A program made the position numbers and the translations under genes. Positions 1 through 6,817 of a DNA stretch of 11,347 nt are shown here, piece by piece (within the stretch, counting starts at the first letter, position 1; each line of letters begins with the position of its first letter). This stretch comes from Lachnospiraceae bacterium UBA7225 (GTDB lineage Bacteria; Bacillota; Clostridia; Lachnospirales; Lachnospiraceae). The DNA lies in contig DKTR01000082.1 in NCBI GenBank assembly GCA_002473385.1, positions 5,208-16,554 of the forward strand. Direction: 5' to 3'. The notes beneath the pieces are model-generated. The model was not told the origin of the DNA and made no database searches. It saw only the letters and a list, made by a program, of their open reading frames with translations.

Positions 1-786
1 ATGCTCCGCCTGTGAGAGCAGGTCTGCAGCCACATAGCGCGGATCGGCGCTCTCATCAGCAAGCACCAGAATCTCGCTCGGACCCGCAATAGAATCAATA
101 TTTACAAAGCCATACACCGCTTTCTTTGCAAGCGCCACGTAGATATTGCCCGGTCCCACAATTTTGTCCACCTTCGGAATGGACTTTGTTCCAAAGGCCA
201 GCGCTGCGATTGCCTGGGCGCCGCCCACCTTGTAAACCTCATCCGCGCCAGCCTCTTTTGCGGCAACCAGCGTTGTCGGATTTACTTTTCCTTCTGCATT
301 ACAGGGCGTTGTCATGATAATCTGTCCGACGCCCGCCACCTTTGCCGGAACAATGTTCATCAGCACCGAGGACGGATATACCGCCTTCCCACCCGGCACA
401 TATACGCCGACACGCGCCAGTGCGGAAATTTTCTGCCCAAGCATCGTCCCGTCCGGTCTGCTGTCAAACCAGCTATAATGCTTCTGCTTTTCGTGATAGG
501 CGCGGATATTGACAAGCGCCTTCCGGATAACCTCCAGAAGCTGCGCATCTACCTCCCGGTACGCCTGCGCGATTTCCTCCTCCGTCACACGTATATTCTC
601 CGCCGTAATCACAGCATGGTCAAACTGCTCTGTGTAGGCAAATACAGCCTCATCCCCGCGTGCACGGACATTTTCAACGATTTCTGCAACGCGGTCCTCG
701 TATTCTCCGTAATTCTGCGGACTGCGCTTTAATAAATTTTCTAGAAGATTCTTTCTGCTCTCTTCTGTCAAAGTAATAATTCTCAT
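1..786 (-). CDS. hisD: Histidinol dehydrogenase HisD, N-terminal 262 residues (runs off left edge)
   Basis: HisD performs the last two steps of histidine synthesis, oxidising L-histidinol through the aldehyde to L-histidine with NAD+ in the cytoplasm. My translation from the ATG at 784-786 is open for exactly 262 codons to the window edge, against about 430 residues for the family. Visible family blocks are RVGVYVPGGKAVYPSSVLM (126-143), KVGGAQAIAALAFGT (186-200), KIVGPGNIYVALAKK (208-222) and DSIAGPSEILVLAD (231-244). The last readable residues are SQAEH, where Gln259 and His262 match the family's zinc ligands; the remaining ligands lie outside the window. The start follows a good Shine-Dalgarno AGAGGTGA (791-798) that includes the hisG stop codon. 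Only 4 bases separate hisG and hisD, so they are cotranscribed. Nothing indicates a pseudogene; the truncation is only the window boundary. Confidence 0.97.
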   Translation of the reverse strand, partial: MRIITLTEESRKNLLENLLKRSPQNYGEYEDRVAEIVENVRARGDEAVFAYTEQFDHAVITAENIRVTEEEIAQAYREVDAQLLEVIRKALVNIRAYHEKQKHYSWFDSRPDGTMLGQKISALARVGVYVPGGKAVYPSSVLMNIVPAKVAGVGQIIMTTPCNAEGKVNPTTLVAAKEAGADEVYKVGGAQAIAALAFGTKSIPKVDKIVGPGNIYVALAKKAVYGFVNIDSIAGPSEILVLADESADPRYVAADLLSQAEH

Positions 787-790
787 CTGA

Positions 791-1435
791 TCACCTCTTC
801 TGCAATGCTTCTTTTAGTGCATTCAGTATTTTCGTAATGCGCACGCTCTCCATCTGCATGCTGACACGGTTCACCACCACACGGGCAGAAAGCGGACAGA
901 CTTCCTCCAGAACCTCCAGCCCGTTTTCCCGCAGCGTGGAGCCGGTCTCTACAATATCGACAAACACCTCAGAGAGACCGACAAGCGGTGCCAGTTCTAT
1001 GGAACCGTTCAGCTTGATAATCTCAACTGTCTGATGTTTTTTATTGTAAAAATACTCTTTCGCAATATGCGGATATTTTGTCGCTACCCGGATCTGTTCC
1101 TGGTGCTGCAGAAGCTCCTTTGCTCCTGACGGTCCGCAGACGCACATCCGGCACTTTCCAAAACCGAGATCCAGCACCTCATAGAGCTTGCGTCCCTCTT
1201 CGTCGATGGTATCCTTTCCGACCACTCCGATGTCGGCAGCGCCATACTCCACATAGGTAGGTACATCCGGTCCCTTTGCCAGGAAAAATTTCAGTTTGTA
1301 CTCTTCATTTGTAAAAATAAGCTTTCTGGTACCGGGATCCTTCATTTCCTCACAGGTAATCCCGCTTTTTTCCAGAAGCTCCAGGGTCTGTCTGGCAAGC
1401 CGCCCCTTGGTGAGGGCAAATGTAAGATATCTCAT
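791..1435 (-). CDS. hisG: ATP phosphoribosyltransferase, short-form catalytic subunit HisG
   Basis: HisG catalyses the committed first step of histidine synthesis: ATP plus PRPP gives phosphoribosyl-ATP. At 214 residues this is the short form, which lacks the C-terminal regulatory domain of the roughly 300-residue HisG and needs HisZ for activity. The HisZ partner is the adjacent upstream gene. Visible motifs are LTFALTKGRL near the N-terminus, DVPTYVEYGAADIGVVGKD (57-75), VATKYPHIAKEYF (117-129) and the PRPP-loop region DIVETGSTLRENGL (160-173). The longest frame begins at 1441, but its ATG is only 1 nt from GGAGG (1443-1447). The ATG at 1435 has 7 nt spacing and forms an ATGA overlap with the hisZ stop, so I chose 1435. 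This implies translational coupling and matched expression of the two subunits. Activity is probably feedback-inhibited by histidine through HisZ (family knowledge). Confidence 0.97.
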   Translation of the reverse strand: MRYLTFALTKGRLARQTLELLEKSGITCEEMKDPGTRKLIFTNEEYKLKFFLAKGPDVPTYVEYGAADIGVVGKDTIDEEGRKLYEVLDLGFGKCRMCVCGPSGAKELLQHQEQIRVATKYPHIAKEYFYNKKHQTVEIIKLNGSIELAPLVGLSEVFVDIVETGSTLRENGLEVLEEVCPLSARVVVNRVSMQMESVRITKILNALKEALQKR

Positions 1436-2550
1436 ACGCATTCCTCCAGCTTCAGCACAACGGCTTTTCCTTCTGCACGGAGCGCCTGTGCCTGTTTAAT
1501 CGCTGCCTCCTGTCCTGCCGCGCTATAGCAGATCTCCACCGGAGCCTCTGACAGCTTTGGTACGATGTTCTGACGTCCAAGTGCCGCCAGCAGCTCATCC
1601 GCCACAACGACAAATCCAATGGACGGCGCATCCTTTCCAAAATGAGCAAGAAGGTTATCATAGCGTCCGCCCTTTACAACCGCATCGCCGGTTCCGAATG
1701 TATAGCCGCGGAAGAAGATTCCCGTGTAATAGTTGTAACGGCTCAGCATGCTCAGATCAAAGCTGACGTATCTTGTTACACCATAATACTGCAGAATCTG
1801 ATAAATCTCCTTCAGCCGGACAATTGCGCGGTCAGCGCCTTCGTTGCAGGCAAGCTCATGAGCCCGCTCGAGGATCTCCACAGAACCGTACAGCGACGGC
1901 AGCGAAAGCAGTGCTTCCTTCTGCCGCTCTCCCATCTCCATACCGGACAGCAGACTCTCCACGCCAAACAGATTCCTGTTTGAAATGAAATCCTTCAGCT
2001 CCCCTTCCGTCTCCTCCTCAATATCCATATCCTTCAGAATACTCTTAAAATATTCCACCTGCCCGATGCTGATCTGGAATTCCTCCAGACCGGCCTTTTT
2101 CAGACAGTCCACTACCATGGCAATAACCTCGGCATCTGCCTGCGCATTGTCCGCGCCAATCAGCTCCGCGCCAATGTGCGTATTCTCCTTCAGACGTCCC
2201 TGATAACTGGAATGATTAATAAAGGTCTTCCCCTCATAGCAGAGGCGAAGCACCTCTTTTTTACCATCAAAATATTTGGAGACAGCCCGTGCAATGGACG
2301 GTGTGATATCCGGGCGCAGCACCAGCGTGTTTCCCTCCCGGTCGAAAAACTTGTACAGCTCGCGCGACGGGATCGTGCCGACATCGCTCCCAAATACATC
2401 AAAAAACTCGAAGGTCGGTGTCTCAATGTCCCGGCAGCCGTAAGACTTCAGCACATCATGAAGATCCTTCTGCAGGCGCAGCTTGCGCTCACATTCTCCA
2501 TTGTATATATCACGGACACCCTCCGGCGTATGTAATAATCTCTGATTCAT
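1432..2550 (-). CDS. hisZ: ATP phosphoribosyltransferase regulatory subunit HisZ
   Basis: HisZ is a paralogue of the histidyl-tRNA synthetase catalytic domain that no longer charges tRNA. It assembles with short HisG into a hetero-octamer, activates it and carries the histidine feedback site (family knowledge). From the ATG at 2550 the protein is 372 residues, begins MNQRLLHTPEGVRDIY, and shows the class-II synthetase blocks LVLRPDITPSIAR (about 76-88) and VKGGRYDNLLAHFG (about 292-305). It is assigned to HisZ rather than HisS because it sits directly before a short hisG and ends soon after the catalytic core, lacking a full anticodon-binding domain. A longer frame begins 12 nt upstream at 2562, but GGAGAGG (2554-2560) overlaps that codon and is correctly placed for 2550. 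It is the first gene of the his operon, about 50 nt after a strong promoter. Confidence 0.95.
   Translation of the reverse strand: MNQRLLHTPEGVRDIYNGECERKLRLQKDLHDVLKSYGCRDIETPTFEFFDVFGSDVGTIPSRELYKFFDREGNTLVLRPDITPSIARAVSKYFDGKKEVLRLCYEGKTFINHSSYQGRLKENTHIGAELIGADNAQADAEVIAMVVDCLKKAGLEEFQISIGQVEYFKSILKDMDIEEETEGELKDFISNRNLFGVESLLSGMEMGERQKEALLSLPSLYGSVEILERAHELACNEGADRAIVRLKEIYQILQYYGVTRYVSFDLSMLSRYNYYTGIFFRGYTFGTGDAVVKGGRYDNLLAHFGKDAPSIGFVVVADELLAALGRQNIVPKLSEAPVEICYSAAGQEAAIKQAQALRAEGKAVVLKLEECV
1443..1447 (-). promoter_or_regulatory. hisG ribosome binding site that decides the start
   Basis: GGAGG on the minus strand lies inside the last codons of hisZ. It is 7 nt before the ATG at 1433-1435 but only 1 nt before the ATG at 1439-1441. 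This favours the shorter HisG and an ATGA stop-start overlap with hisZ. Confidence 0.85.
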
Positions 2551-2585
2551 AATCCTCTCCATTTTGCTTTATTGCAGTGCAGTGA

Positions 2586-2595
2586 TAACTCGTTA
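2586..2595. promoter_or_regulatory. Small palindrome in the his leader, possible operator
   Basis: TAAC-N2-GTTA lies just downstream of the predicted his transcription start. The position suits a repressor site, but a 10-base palindrome can arise by chance and no regulator gene is present in the window. This is a low-confidence inference. Confidence 0.25.
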
Positions 2596-2607
2596 AATTA
2601 CCCGTTT

Positions 2608-2635
2608 ATTATACTACAGAAGCGCAGATTGTCAA
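2608..2635 (-). promoter_or_regulatory. Sigma-A promoter of the hisZGD operon
   Basis: On the minus strand a consensus -35 TTGACA (2630-2635) and a consensus -10 TATAAT (2608-2613) are separated by 16 nt. Transcription should start near 2601, giving a leader of about 50 nt before hisZ. The -35 box contains the TGA stop of recU (2632-2634), so the promoter is embedded in the end of the preceding gene. The leader is too short for a T-box or a peptide attenuator. Confidence 0.88.
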
Positions 2636-3165
2636 TCCCTTTTCAGCAAATCCTTCTGCAGACCCTCCAGATAGGGAACCAGTACACCGTGTCCGCGGTG
2701 CAGCAGATAATCCCGGTCAAGCTCTTCATAGCGGAAGCTTTTGCGCCCGCCTGCTTCCTTCCGGTCCCAGAACCGTCTGATATCAGCATAGGGCAGATAA
2801 AATATTTCATCCCGCCCGGTATAATAAATAATCAAAAAAGAGACCCCGCCCTGCTTTTCAAATTCCTCCATAAAACGTATCTGATGCGGATGAATATTCT
2901 GCAGTGCAAAAGTATCCGTCGTACATTCCTTGGCGTCAAAACAAACGGGTACTCCCTGCACGCAGCCAATATAATCCACTGTACTTTTCTGGTCAAAATA
3001 CGCCAGCGTAATATGGCGGTTCTCCTTATCAATTTTAATGGGGGTGATCGGTGTCGGTATTTTCTGGATCAGCGCGAGTCCCTTCTCCAGATAGGTTTCA
3101 TTTGACCGGTTAATCAGATCTTCCAGAAGGGAGCCGCGCAGCCCCCGTGAATTCCAGGTCGCCAT
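2632..3165 (-). CDS. recU: Holliday junction resolvase RecU
   Basis: RecU is the Firmicute Holliday-junction nuclease. It cuts four-way junctions symmetrically during recombinational repair and chromosome segregation, with a Mg2+-dependent restriction-enzyme-like fold. The 177-residue protein carries NSRGLRGSLLEDLINRSN near the N-terminus and a PTPI motif (37-40). Its active-site block runs from STVDYIG (61-67) to FDAKE (76-80), followed by NIHPHQIRFM and GGVSFLIIYYT. By recalled alignment with Bacillus subtilis RecU, Asp64, Asp77 and Lys79 fall at the catalytic positions Asp88, Glu101 and Lys103; the Asp for Glu change is conservative. It is shorter than the roughly 200-residue Bacillus protein, mostly at the N-terminus. 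The start has GGGAGG six nt upstream. In Bacillus recU neighbours a penicillin-binding protein gene; here it follows an RluA-family gene, about 95 nt away, and precedes the his promoter. Confidence 0.92.
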   Translation of the reverse strand: MATWNSRGLRGSLLEDLINRSNETYLEKGLALIQKIPTPITPIKIDKENRHITLAYFDQKSTVDYIGCVQGVPVCFDAKECTTDTFALQNIHPHQIRFMEEFEKQGGVSFLIIYYTGRDEIFYLPYADIRRFWDRKEAGGRKSFRYEELDRDYLLHRGHGVLVPYLEGLQKDLLKRD

Positions 3166-3186
3166 TTGATTCCTCCCATGTATTAC

Positions 3187-3243
3187 TCATAGCACCTGCA
3201 GGACCTGCCACCGGCAGCTCCCTTCAGATGCATGGCAACTCAT
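3187..3243 (-). CDS. Possible 18-codon small ORF before recU
   Basis: Inside the gap between the RluA-family gene and recU there is an ATG at 3241-3243 preceded by GGCAGGAC. It reads 18 codons (MSCHASEGSCRWQVLQVL) to a TGA at 3187-3189, about 20 nt before the recU start. It overlaps the inverted repeats described separately, and its ribosome binding site would be very close to the ATG. It could be a leader peptide or chance; I do not recognise it. Confidence 0.15.
   Translation of the reverse strand: MSCHASEGSCRWQVLQVL
3198..3217. repeat. Overlapping inverted repeats in the gap before recU
   Basis: The 95-base gap 3166-3260 contains GCAGG-A-CCTGC (3198-3208) overlapping CTGCC-ACC-GGCAG (3205-3217), so the transcript can form alternative short hairpins. 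The motif GTGGCAGG also occurs twice in the gap on the minus strand. There is no T-run after either hairpin, so it is not a normal intrinsic terminator. It may be a processing or stability element between the RluA-family gene and recU. Apart from this and the doubtful small ORF, I see nothing in the gap. Confidence 0.4.
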
Positions 3244-3260
3244 GTCCTGCCACACATTCT

Positions 3261-4283
3261 TCAGTCTGTCTGCCGCCAGGCGTCCGTATCCATCATGTCA
3301 CAGCCTGCGTCCGCCAGTATTTTCCGGAAATTTTCCGGCAGCGGTGCAATAAATTCCCGGCCGGAAAGATGTGCAAGCGTACCCGTCAGAGGCGGCATTT
3401 TCATCTGATAGGCGTGCAGGAGCTGCCATTTTAAGTGATATTTTTTCTGATAAAAGCCATTTTGCTGCCTGTCGCCGTATTTTTCATCCCCGATAACCGG
3501 ATGTCCGGCGCTGGCGAGATGTGCGCGGATCTGATGAGTCCGTCCGGTGATCAGCCAGATTTTCAGAAGAGTCACTCTGCCGTCCGTCCAGAGCGGCGTA
3601 TATTGCGTGACGATCGGTTTCGCCTCCTTATCGCCCCGGTCAGACGCTGAAACCTTCACTTTGTTTATCTGCCTGTCCTTTACTAGAAAGCCCTCCAGCC
3701 GCTGCTGCTCCGTGAGCCTGCCTGCCACAAGGCAGAGATAATACTTGTGCAGACTGCGGCTGCGCAGCGCCTCCGCCATCTCCTGCAATCCGGCCAGAGT
3801 TTTTCCGGCGATCAAAAGACCGCTCGTATTGCGGTCCAGACGGTTGCATATAGACGGCCGGAAGGTCTGAAGTTCCTGCTCCTTCAGCCTGCCTGTCTGC
3901 AGCAGATAGGACAGGAAACGCTCATTTGCAGACACATCCTCCGGGCGGCTCTTCTGCGAGAGCATCCCCGCCGGTTTATTAAGGATCAGAATATCGCCAT
4001 CCTCGTAAATGATCTGCTCCGGCAGGAGCGGCTCTGTCTTTCTGAGCGGTGATGTGTTCTCTTTCATGGAAAACTTTTCATACGTCTCGTCTGACACAAA
4101 AATACGGATACAGTCGTCCTTTTCCGTTATTTCATTCCCGGAAGGCTTTTTTCCGTTCAGCGTAATATTTTTCTTGCGCATCATTTTATAAAGAAAGCTC
4201 TTCGGGGCCTGGCTCAGATACCGCGCAAGCAGCTTGTCCAGCCGCTGTCCCGCCTCATTTTCCTGCACGATAATTTCCTTCAT
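3261..4283 (-). CDS. RluA-family (RluC/RluD-like) pseudouridine synthase with S4 domain
   Basis: This is a cytoplasmic RNA pseudouridine synthase that isomerises specific uridines, probably in 23S rRNA. The 340-residue protein has an N-terminal S4 RNA-binding domain (about 12-60, RLDKLLARYL ... ITLNGKK). The RluA catalytic domain follows from about 90: ILILNKPAGMLSQ (98-110), the catalytic block NRLDRNTSGLL with Asp150, and ITGRTHQIRAHLASAGHPVIGDEKYG (245-270). Domain order and length match RluC/RluD-type enzymes. The exact target site cannot be read from sequence because several paralogues share these motifs. GGAGG lies 4 nt before the ATG. It starts 12 nt after the membrane-protein gene, so it is part of the same operon, and it is the second pseudouridine synthase in that operon. 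Confidence 0.93.
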   Translation of the reverse strand: MKEIIVQENEAGQRLDKLLARYLSQAPKSFLYKMMRKKNITLNGKKPSGNEITEKDDCIRIFVSDETYEKFSMKENTSPLRKTEPLLPEQIIYEDGDILILNKPAGMLSQKSRPEDVSANERFLSYLLQTGRLKEQELQTFRPSICNRLDRNTSGLLIAGKTLAGLQEMAEALRSRSLHKYYLCLVAGRLTEQQRLEGFLVKDRQINKVKVSASDRGDKEAKPIVTQYTPLWTDGRVTLLKIWLITGRTHQIRAHLASAGHPVIGDEKYGDRQQNGFYQKKYHLKWQLLHAYQMKMPPLTGTLAHLSGREFIAPLPENFRKILADAGCDMMDTDAWRQTD

Positions 4284-4295
4284 ACTTCCTCCAAA

Positions 4296-4901
4296 TCAGA
4301 TGCAGATGCACAGAATTACGCTCTTTACCAGTTCATCTCTGGCAGCGTCGGGATAGCGTTCATCCGGCTTGAACGGCGCAGATGCTTCCAGCTCCTCCCG
4401 GTTCGCATAAAGCTCGTCTACCCGGCGCAGAAAAGGCTTCTGCTCTGTAAAAATTTTCACATTGGAGCGGTAGCCATTCCCCTGCAGAATTTTTTTAATG
4501 TGCTGCTGCACAAATTCCTTGTCGATCTTCGTATCTTCGCTATAGCAGATTACATTCTGACCGCAGATTACGATGCACGGCAGAGGAAAATTTTTCTGTT
4601 CTGAGCTGACAGTCGTCTCATAGAGAGCAGTCAGATCCTTAATATGTGTGCGGAACAGTTCGTACAGCTCCGCCTTCATCGGTTTCTGCAGACAGATCAT
4701 AATCATGCCGACTGCACACTTGCTCGCCGGGAGACAGCCCATAATTGCTACAAATGTAAACAGATTTTTCCTGGTACCGGTCTGGAGATACCCGGTCACA
4801 TAAATCATAATCGGTATCGCAAACAGGACAATCGTAAGCAGAATCCGTTTTTTCTTTTCGTAATTAATATAGCCGTAGGTACCTTTTGCTTTCTTCTTCA
4901 T
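4296..4901 (-). CDS. Uncharacterised two-helix membrane protein, cysteine-rich
   Basis: I do not recognise a named family. The 201-residue protein starts with a lysine-rich segment (MKKKAKGTYGYINYEKKKR). Two hydrophobic segments follow at about 20-38 and 47-70, then a hydrophilic domain of about 130 residues. The positive N-terminus and the short loop between helices suggest an N-in hairpin that leaves the C-terminal domain in the cytoplasm (inference). There are eight cysteines: 56, 62 and 70 in helix 2, 109, 113 and 119 in the soluble domain, and 198 and 200 in a hydrophobic tail ending VILCICI. Its ATG overlaps the ygiQ stop by one base (TAATG), and the RluA-family gene begins 12 nt later, so it is translationally coupled within an RNA-modification operon. 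The Shine-Dalgarno is weak (AAGGCG), consistent with coupling. No catalytic motif is evident. Confidence 0.85.
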   Translation of the reverse strand: MKKKAKGTYGYINYEKKKRILLTIVLFAIPIMIYVTGYLQTGTRKNLFTFVAIMGCLPASKCAVGMIMICLQKPMKAELYELFRTHIKDLTALYETTVSSEQKNFPLPCIVICGQNVICYSEDTKIDKEFVQQHIKKILQGNGYRSNVKIFTEQKPFLRRVDELYANREELEASAPFKPDERYPDAARDELVKSVILCICI

Positions 4902-6817
4902 TATTTCGCCTTCTTATGCACATTTCGGATTGTTTTTTTCTTTGTGTGTACGGCAGTCTGTTTTCTGCCCGCCGGTGCCGTATTTCCGGAAGATGTCTTT
5001 TTCCCATCGAATACTCTCCCGGGGCGCGGACGGATCAGACACTTTTTGTCAAAACCGATCAGATCGGTACGTCCCGCACGGATCAGCGCCTCTTTTACCA
5101 GCTCGTAATTCTGCGGATTGCGGTACTGGATCAGTGCGCGCTGCATTGCTTTCTCATGCGGATTTACCGGCACATACACCTTTTCCATCGTGCGCGGATC
5201 AACACCGGTATAGTACATGCAGGTGGAGATGGTGGAGGGCGTCGGATAAAAATCCTGCACCTGCTCCGGCATGTAACCCAGATCCCGCAGATATTCCGCA
5301 AGCTCCACCGCTTCCTTCATAGTCGATCCCGGATGCGAGGACATCAGATACGGCACCAGGAACTGGTTTTTGCCGCATTTTGCATTCAGCGTCTGATATT
5401 TCTGCACAAACCGTCTGTAAACGTCATTTTGGGGCTTCCCCATCTTTTCAAGCACCGCATCCGACACATGCTCCGGAGCGACTTTTAACTGCCCGCTCAC
5501 ATGATGCTCCACAAGCTCTTTGAAAAACGTATCATCCTTATCCGCCAGCAAATAATCAAAACGGATGCCGGACCGTATAAACACCTTCTTCACCTTCGGA
5601 AGCGCGCGAAGCTTCCGCAGAAGCGCCAGATAATCACTGTGATCGGCGATGAGATTTTTACATGGCTGCGGGAAAAGACATTGCTTCTTCGGACATACAC
5701 CCTTTGTGAGCTGCTTTTCACATGCCGGATGGCGGAAATTGGCAGTCGGTCCTCCCACGTCGTGAATATAGCCTTTAAAATCCTTATCCCAGATAAATTT
5801 TTCTGCCTCCGCGAGCAATGATTCATGGCTGCGCGTCTGGATGATCCTGCCCTGATGGAAAGTCAGCGCACAAAAGCTGCAGCCGCCGAAGCAGCCACGG
5901 TTACTGATCAGAGAATATTTTACCTCCTCGATGGCAGGCACCCCGCCTTCTTTTTCGTAGGACGGATGATATGTTCTCTGATACGGCAGCGCATACACCC
6001 GGTCCATCTCTGCCTCTGTGAGCGGCTTCTGAGGCGGATTCTGCACCACATAGATACCGTTCGGGTACGGCTCAACGAGACGCTTCCCGGAAAACGGGTC
6101 GGTATTGCAGTACTGCGTGTAAAAGCTTTTTGCATAATTAATGCGATCCGCCTTCAAATCCTCATAGGAACACAGCAGTTCGGCATCATATACGCCGGAA
6201 AGATCCTTTGTCTTGTAAACTGTCCCGTCAATAAACGTGATATCCTGCACGGCTATCCCGGCAGCCAGTGCATCGGCAATTTCCACGATACACCGCTCCC
6301 CCATCCCGTAGGACAGCAGATCCGCCCCGGAATCCAGCAGGATGGAGCGTTTAAGGGAATCCGACCAGTAATCATAGTGCGCCAGCCTTCGCAGACTTGC
6401 CTCTATCCCGCCAATAATAATCGGTTTTTTGCGAAAGCTGCGGCGGATCAGATTGCTGTAGACAACTGTCGCATGATCCGGGCGCTTTCCCATCACACCG
6501 CCCGGCGTAAACGCATCCGTCTTTCTGCGCTTTTTTGACACGCTGTAATGGTTCACCATCGAATCCATATTTCCGGAGGAAACCAGAAAACCAAGCCGCG
6601 GCTCTCCCAGAACAGCTATGCTTTTGTCATCCTTCCAGTCCGGCTGTGCGATAATTCCCACCCGGTAGCCGTTCGCCTCCAGCACACGGCTGATAATCGC
6701 ATGCGCAAAAGAGGGATGATCCACATAGGCATCCCCGGTCACGAGTACAAAATCAAGCTGTTCTATCCCTGCCGCCTCCATATCCTCTCTGGAAACCGGC
6801 AAAAATCCGTTATTCAT
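4901..6817 (-). CDS. ygiQ: YgiQ-family radical SAM protein
   Basis: This is a large radical SAM enzyme of the widespread YgiQ family, whose reaction is not established. The 638-residue protein begins with the family's conserved N-terminal domain (FLPVSREDMEAAGIEQLDF, VTGDAYVDHPSFAHAIISR). The radical SAM core starts near 305 with NRGCFGGCSFC. Cys309, Cys313 and Cys316 form the CxxxCxxC motif for the 4Fe-4S cluster that cleaves S-adenosylmethionine. A second cysteine group (366, 375, 380, 386) follows HDVGGPTANF, and KVAPEHVSD and PYLMSSHPGST lie further on. The last 30 or so residues are rich in lysine and probably disordered. AAGGGG is placed 6 nt before the ATG. The start lies inside the end of the RsuA-family gene (8-base overlap), and the stop overlaps the next start by one base. 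Family assignment is firm; function is open. Confidence 0.95.
   Translation of the reverse strand: MNNGFLPVSREDMEAAGIEQLDFVLVTGDAYVDHPSFAHAIISRVLEANGYRVGIIAQPDWKDDKSIAVLGEPRLGFLVSSGNMDSMVNHYSVSKKRRKTDAFTPGGVMGKRPDHATVVYSNLIRRSFRKKPIIIGGIEASLRRLAHYDYWSDSLKRSILLDSGADLLSYGMGERCIVEIADALAAGIAVQDITFIDGTVYKTKDLSGVYDAELLCSYEDLKADRINYAKSFYTQYCNTDPFSGKRLVEPYPNGIYVVQNPPQKPLTEAEMDRVYALPYQRTYHPSYEKEGGVPAIEEVKYSLISNRGCFGGCSFCALTFHQGRIIQTRSHESLLAEAEKFIWDKDFKGYIHDVGGPTANFRHPACEKQLTKGVCPKKQCLFPQPCKNLIADHSDYLALLRKLRALPKVKKVFIRSGIRFDYLLADKDDTFFKELVEHHVSGQLKVAPEHVSDAVLEKMGKPQNDVYRRFVQKYQTLNAKCGKNQFLVPYLMSSHPGSTMKEAVELAEYLRDLGYMPEQVQDFYPTPSTISTCMYYTGVDPRTMEKVYVPVNPHEKAMQRALIQYRNPQNYELVKEALIRAGRTDLIGFDKKCLIRPRPGRVFDGKKTSSGNTAPAGRKQTAVHTKKKTIRNVHKKAK

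Noticed and set aside
2551..2607. T-box, riboswitch or peptide attenuator controlling the his operon
   Set aside because: The leader is only about 50 nt, has no terminator hairpin, no T-box sequence and no run of His codons.
3198..3217. Intrinsic terminator between the RluA-family gene and recU
   Set aside because: The hairpins are only 5 bp each, and neither is followed by a T-run on either strand.
4644..5488. Overlapping plus-strand open frames of 154 and 200 codons
   Set aside because: Both are antisense to ygiQ and the membrane-protein gene; they are shadows of real coding sequence.
5825..6538. Plus-strand open frame of 237 codons
   Set aside because: It is antisense to the well-supported ygiQ gene, with no family motif and no suitable ribosome binding site context.
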